Assembly (NCBI GenBank): GCA_011390935.1
Contig: JAABRL010000015.1
Span: 38,820 to 86,805, forward strand
Direction of reading: 5' to 3'
DNA from: Gemmatimonas sp.
Lineage (GTDB): Bacteria > Gemmatimonadota > Gemmatimonadetes > Gemmatimonadales > Gemmatimonadaceae
Length of the DNA: 47,986 bases
Shown piece after piece: positions 46,463-47,986 of this stretch. Under the pieces are notes generated by a model. That model worked only from the letters and a program-made list of their open reading frames with translations, made no database searches and was not told the DNA's origin. A program made the position numbers and the translations under genes. How positions within the stretch are numbered: the stretch's first letter is position 1; each line of letters opens with the position of its first letter.

Positions 46463-47986
46463 ATGACGCATACATTCCGCGCCCTCGCGACCGCCCTGAT
46501 CGCCGCCGTCACTCTCGCTGGCTGCAACGGTCTGACCGACGCGCTCAGCCCGGGGCGCCCGTCCGAACAGGCGCCTGCGCAGCTCGCCTTTTCGGTCGCG
46601 CTTCCGCGCTTCCAGACTCTCCCGACCGATCCGCAGCAGCTGGGGATCGCCGTTCGCAGTGCCTACGAACGCGCGGACGGCAGCTTCGTCCCGCTCGACA
46701 GTACCTTCGTCGCACTCGGCAGCGACGCGACGCAGCAGGTGCCCGTCACCATCGAACTGAGCCGGTGCCTGGCCGATGCACAGCGACGCGACGCCACCAC
46801 CGATGCAAGCGCCTGCTTTGTGCGCTTGCGAATCACGCTGCTGCGCGAGGGACGCGTGCTGGACGAGCAGGAGGTCGTCGGCATTCGACTCGCGCCTGGC
46901 GCGACGGCGACGGTGCCGGAGTCGATTCAGCTATTCGAGGTAGCCTCGGTGTTTCTGAGTATCGCACCCGGCACCGTACCAGCGCCGAGTGCGGATACAC
47001 TCACCGTGGGAAGCAGCGTGGCGCTGTTGGCGAACGCGCTCGATGCCAACGAAAACGTGGTGACGGGACGAACGGCGACGTGGACGTCGAGCAACAGCAC
47101 CGTCATGACCGTGCTGTCGGATGGCGTCGTCAACGCCCTCGCCCCCGGTACGGCCACGATCACCGGAACCGTGGGTGGACGCTCGGCTTCGATCGACTTC
47201 GTAGTGATTCCGCCGGCGCAACGCCTCACGATCGTGGGCGTGCCGGGCACGGGCAGCGGGCGCGTGCTCTCCACACCGGCCGGCATCGATTGCACCATCG
47301 CCAGCGGTGTCCCCAGCGGCGCCTGCGCGTTCGACTTCCCGTTCGGGACCTCGGTGGCACTGTCGGCCACCGCGCCCGAAGGCACCGCATTCTTCAACGG
47401 CTGGACGGGGGCGTGCCTCACCGCGGGATCCTCGCCCACGTGCACGCTGACCATGGATGAGCCGCGCACCGTTGGCGTTGGTCTGACGGGGCTCACGTCG
47501 GTGAGCGTTTCGCCCAACCTGATCGGCGGTGTCGTCGTCACCAGCAGCGTCACCCCAGGCATCGCCTGCACACTCAGCAGCGCCGGTTCCACGGGCACGT
47601 GCGCCACCACCTTCCCCACCGGTACGTCACTCGTGCTCACCGCCCTCGAACCCGGCACGGAACGCGTGCGCAGCTGGGAGGGGTGTGACACGACCACACG
47701 CACCACGTGCACGCTGTCTCTCACCGGAACGGCGCGCGTGGTGAGCCTGGCCATTGACCCGCCCACGGTGCTGAGTGTTGCCCCGGTGGGCAGCGGCAGC
47801 GGCGTGATTACCGCACCGCCGGGCGTCGGCAGCAGCGCCGGCCTCACCTGTGGGCAGCCCAGCACGTTGGGGAGCCAGTGCACCTCGCCGTATCCGATCG
47901 GCTCGAGCGTGCTCGTGACGGCCACGCCGCAGCCGGGCAACCGATTCGACGCCTGGGTGGATGGACCCTGCGATGGCAGTACGGTG
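46463..47986 (+). CDS. Large repeat lipoprotein (5' part, runs off window)
   Basis: 508 residues visible. A lipobox TLAGC gives lipid Cys21. One BIG2 Ig-like domain (about 163-249, TATWTSSNSTVMTVLSDGVV) is followed by tandem ~85-residue modules at 254-341, 344-430 and 434 onward, of the divergent InlB B-repeat type (SVALSATAPEGTAFFNGWTGAC and equivalents). Each module carries four cysteines at matching places (277/288/318/327; 369/380/408/416; 463/473/503/...), suggesting two disulfides each in an oxidising location. The product is likely exposed at the cell surface and adhesive or stalk-like. The ATG has GAGG eight bases upstream, formed partly by the stop of the preceding barrel gene. Confidence 0.88.
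   Translation, partial: MTHTFRALATALIAAVTLAGCNGLTDALSPGRPSEQAPAQLAFSVALPRFQTLPTDPQQLGIAVRSAYERADGSFVPLDSTFVALGSDATQQVPVTIELSRCLADAQRRDATTDASACFVRLRITLLREGRVLDEQEVVGIRLAPGATATVPESIQLFEVASVFLSIAPGTVPAPSADTLTVGSSVALLANALDANENVVTGRTATWTSSNSTVMTVLSDGVVNALAPGTATITGTVGGRSASIDFVVIPPAQRLTIVGVPGTGSGRVLSTPAGIDCTIASGVPSGACAFDFPFGTSVALSATAPEGTAFFNGWTGACLTAGSSPTCTLTMDEPRTVGVGLTGLTSVSVSPNLIGGVVVTSSVTPGIACTLSSAGSTGTCATTFPTGTSLVLTALEPGTERVRSWEGCDTTTRTTCTLSLTGTARVVSLAIDPPTVLSVAPVGSGSGVITAPPGVGSSAGLTCGQPSTLGSQCTSPYPIGSSVLVTATPQPGNRFDAWVDGPCDGSTV

Overview
The window is GC-rich, densely packed bacterial DNA. It encodes diderm envelope parts: Mla-type lipid transport, lipoproteins with clear lipoboxes, signal-peptide beta-barrel proteins and a cyclic beta-glucan synthase. 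It also has an Ig-like (BIG2) serine/threonine kinase and a RecBCD set. I would guess Gemmatimonadota (Gemmatimonas-like), but this is inference from gene content and style, not from a marker gene. No rRNA, tRNA, CRISPR array, insertion sequence or prophage is visible, and no gene-free stretch exceeds 300 bases.

Layout. (1) 1-9318, minus strand: the start of a CheB-CheR chemotaxis fusion cut by the window edge, then a giant NdvB/ChvB-type cyclic beta-1,2-glucan synthase. (2) 9527-12785: an S-adenosylhomocysteine (SAH) recycling unit. An ArsR-methyltransferase fusion regulator (SahR-like) overlaps ahcY by ATGA, a palindromic operator lies just before the regulator, and a strong hairpin follows ahcY. 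A small conserved-looking unknown gene is divergent. (3) 12844-21619: an NhaC antiporter, divergent from a six-gene plus-strand operon of MgtC/DUF4010 protein, CPA2 cation/proton antiporter, universal stress protein, MlaE permease, MlaD and a hybrid histidine kinase. The last five junctions are overlaps or gaps of 1-3 bases. No MlaF ATPase is present. (4) 21644-24889: a universal stress protein with an extra C-terminal domain, a phospholipase D/cardiolipin synthase and a small membrane protein. (5) 24824-36329, minus strand: recC-recB-recD with ATGA overlaps, followed by an unknown protein, a DEDDh exonuclease and a voltage-gated potassium channel. (6) 36419-38791: an MFS exporter and a lactate/malate dehydrogenase family enzyme with an unusual specificity residue. 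(7) 38845-47986: an envelope locus centred on a BIG2-containing protein kinase. On one side are a barrel protein and a BIG2/PPC lipoprotein. On the other, divergently, are a CsgG/FlgO-like lipoprotein, a barrel protein and a large repeat lipoprotein that runs off the window.

The most unusual parts are the kinase locus, a roughly mirror-symmetric arrangement of surface proteins around a kinase whose Ig-like domains lie on the cytoplasmic side by sequence order, and the six-gene ion-stress-lipid-signalling operon. A repeat with GTGAGGC/GCCTCAC ends appears in two convergent intergenic gaps.
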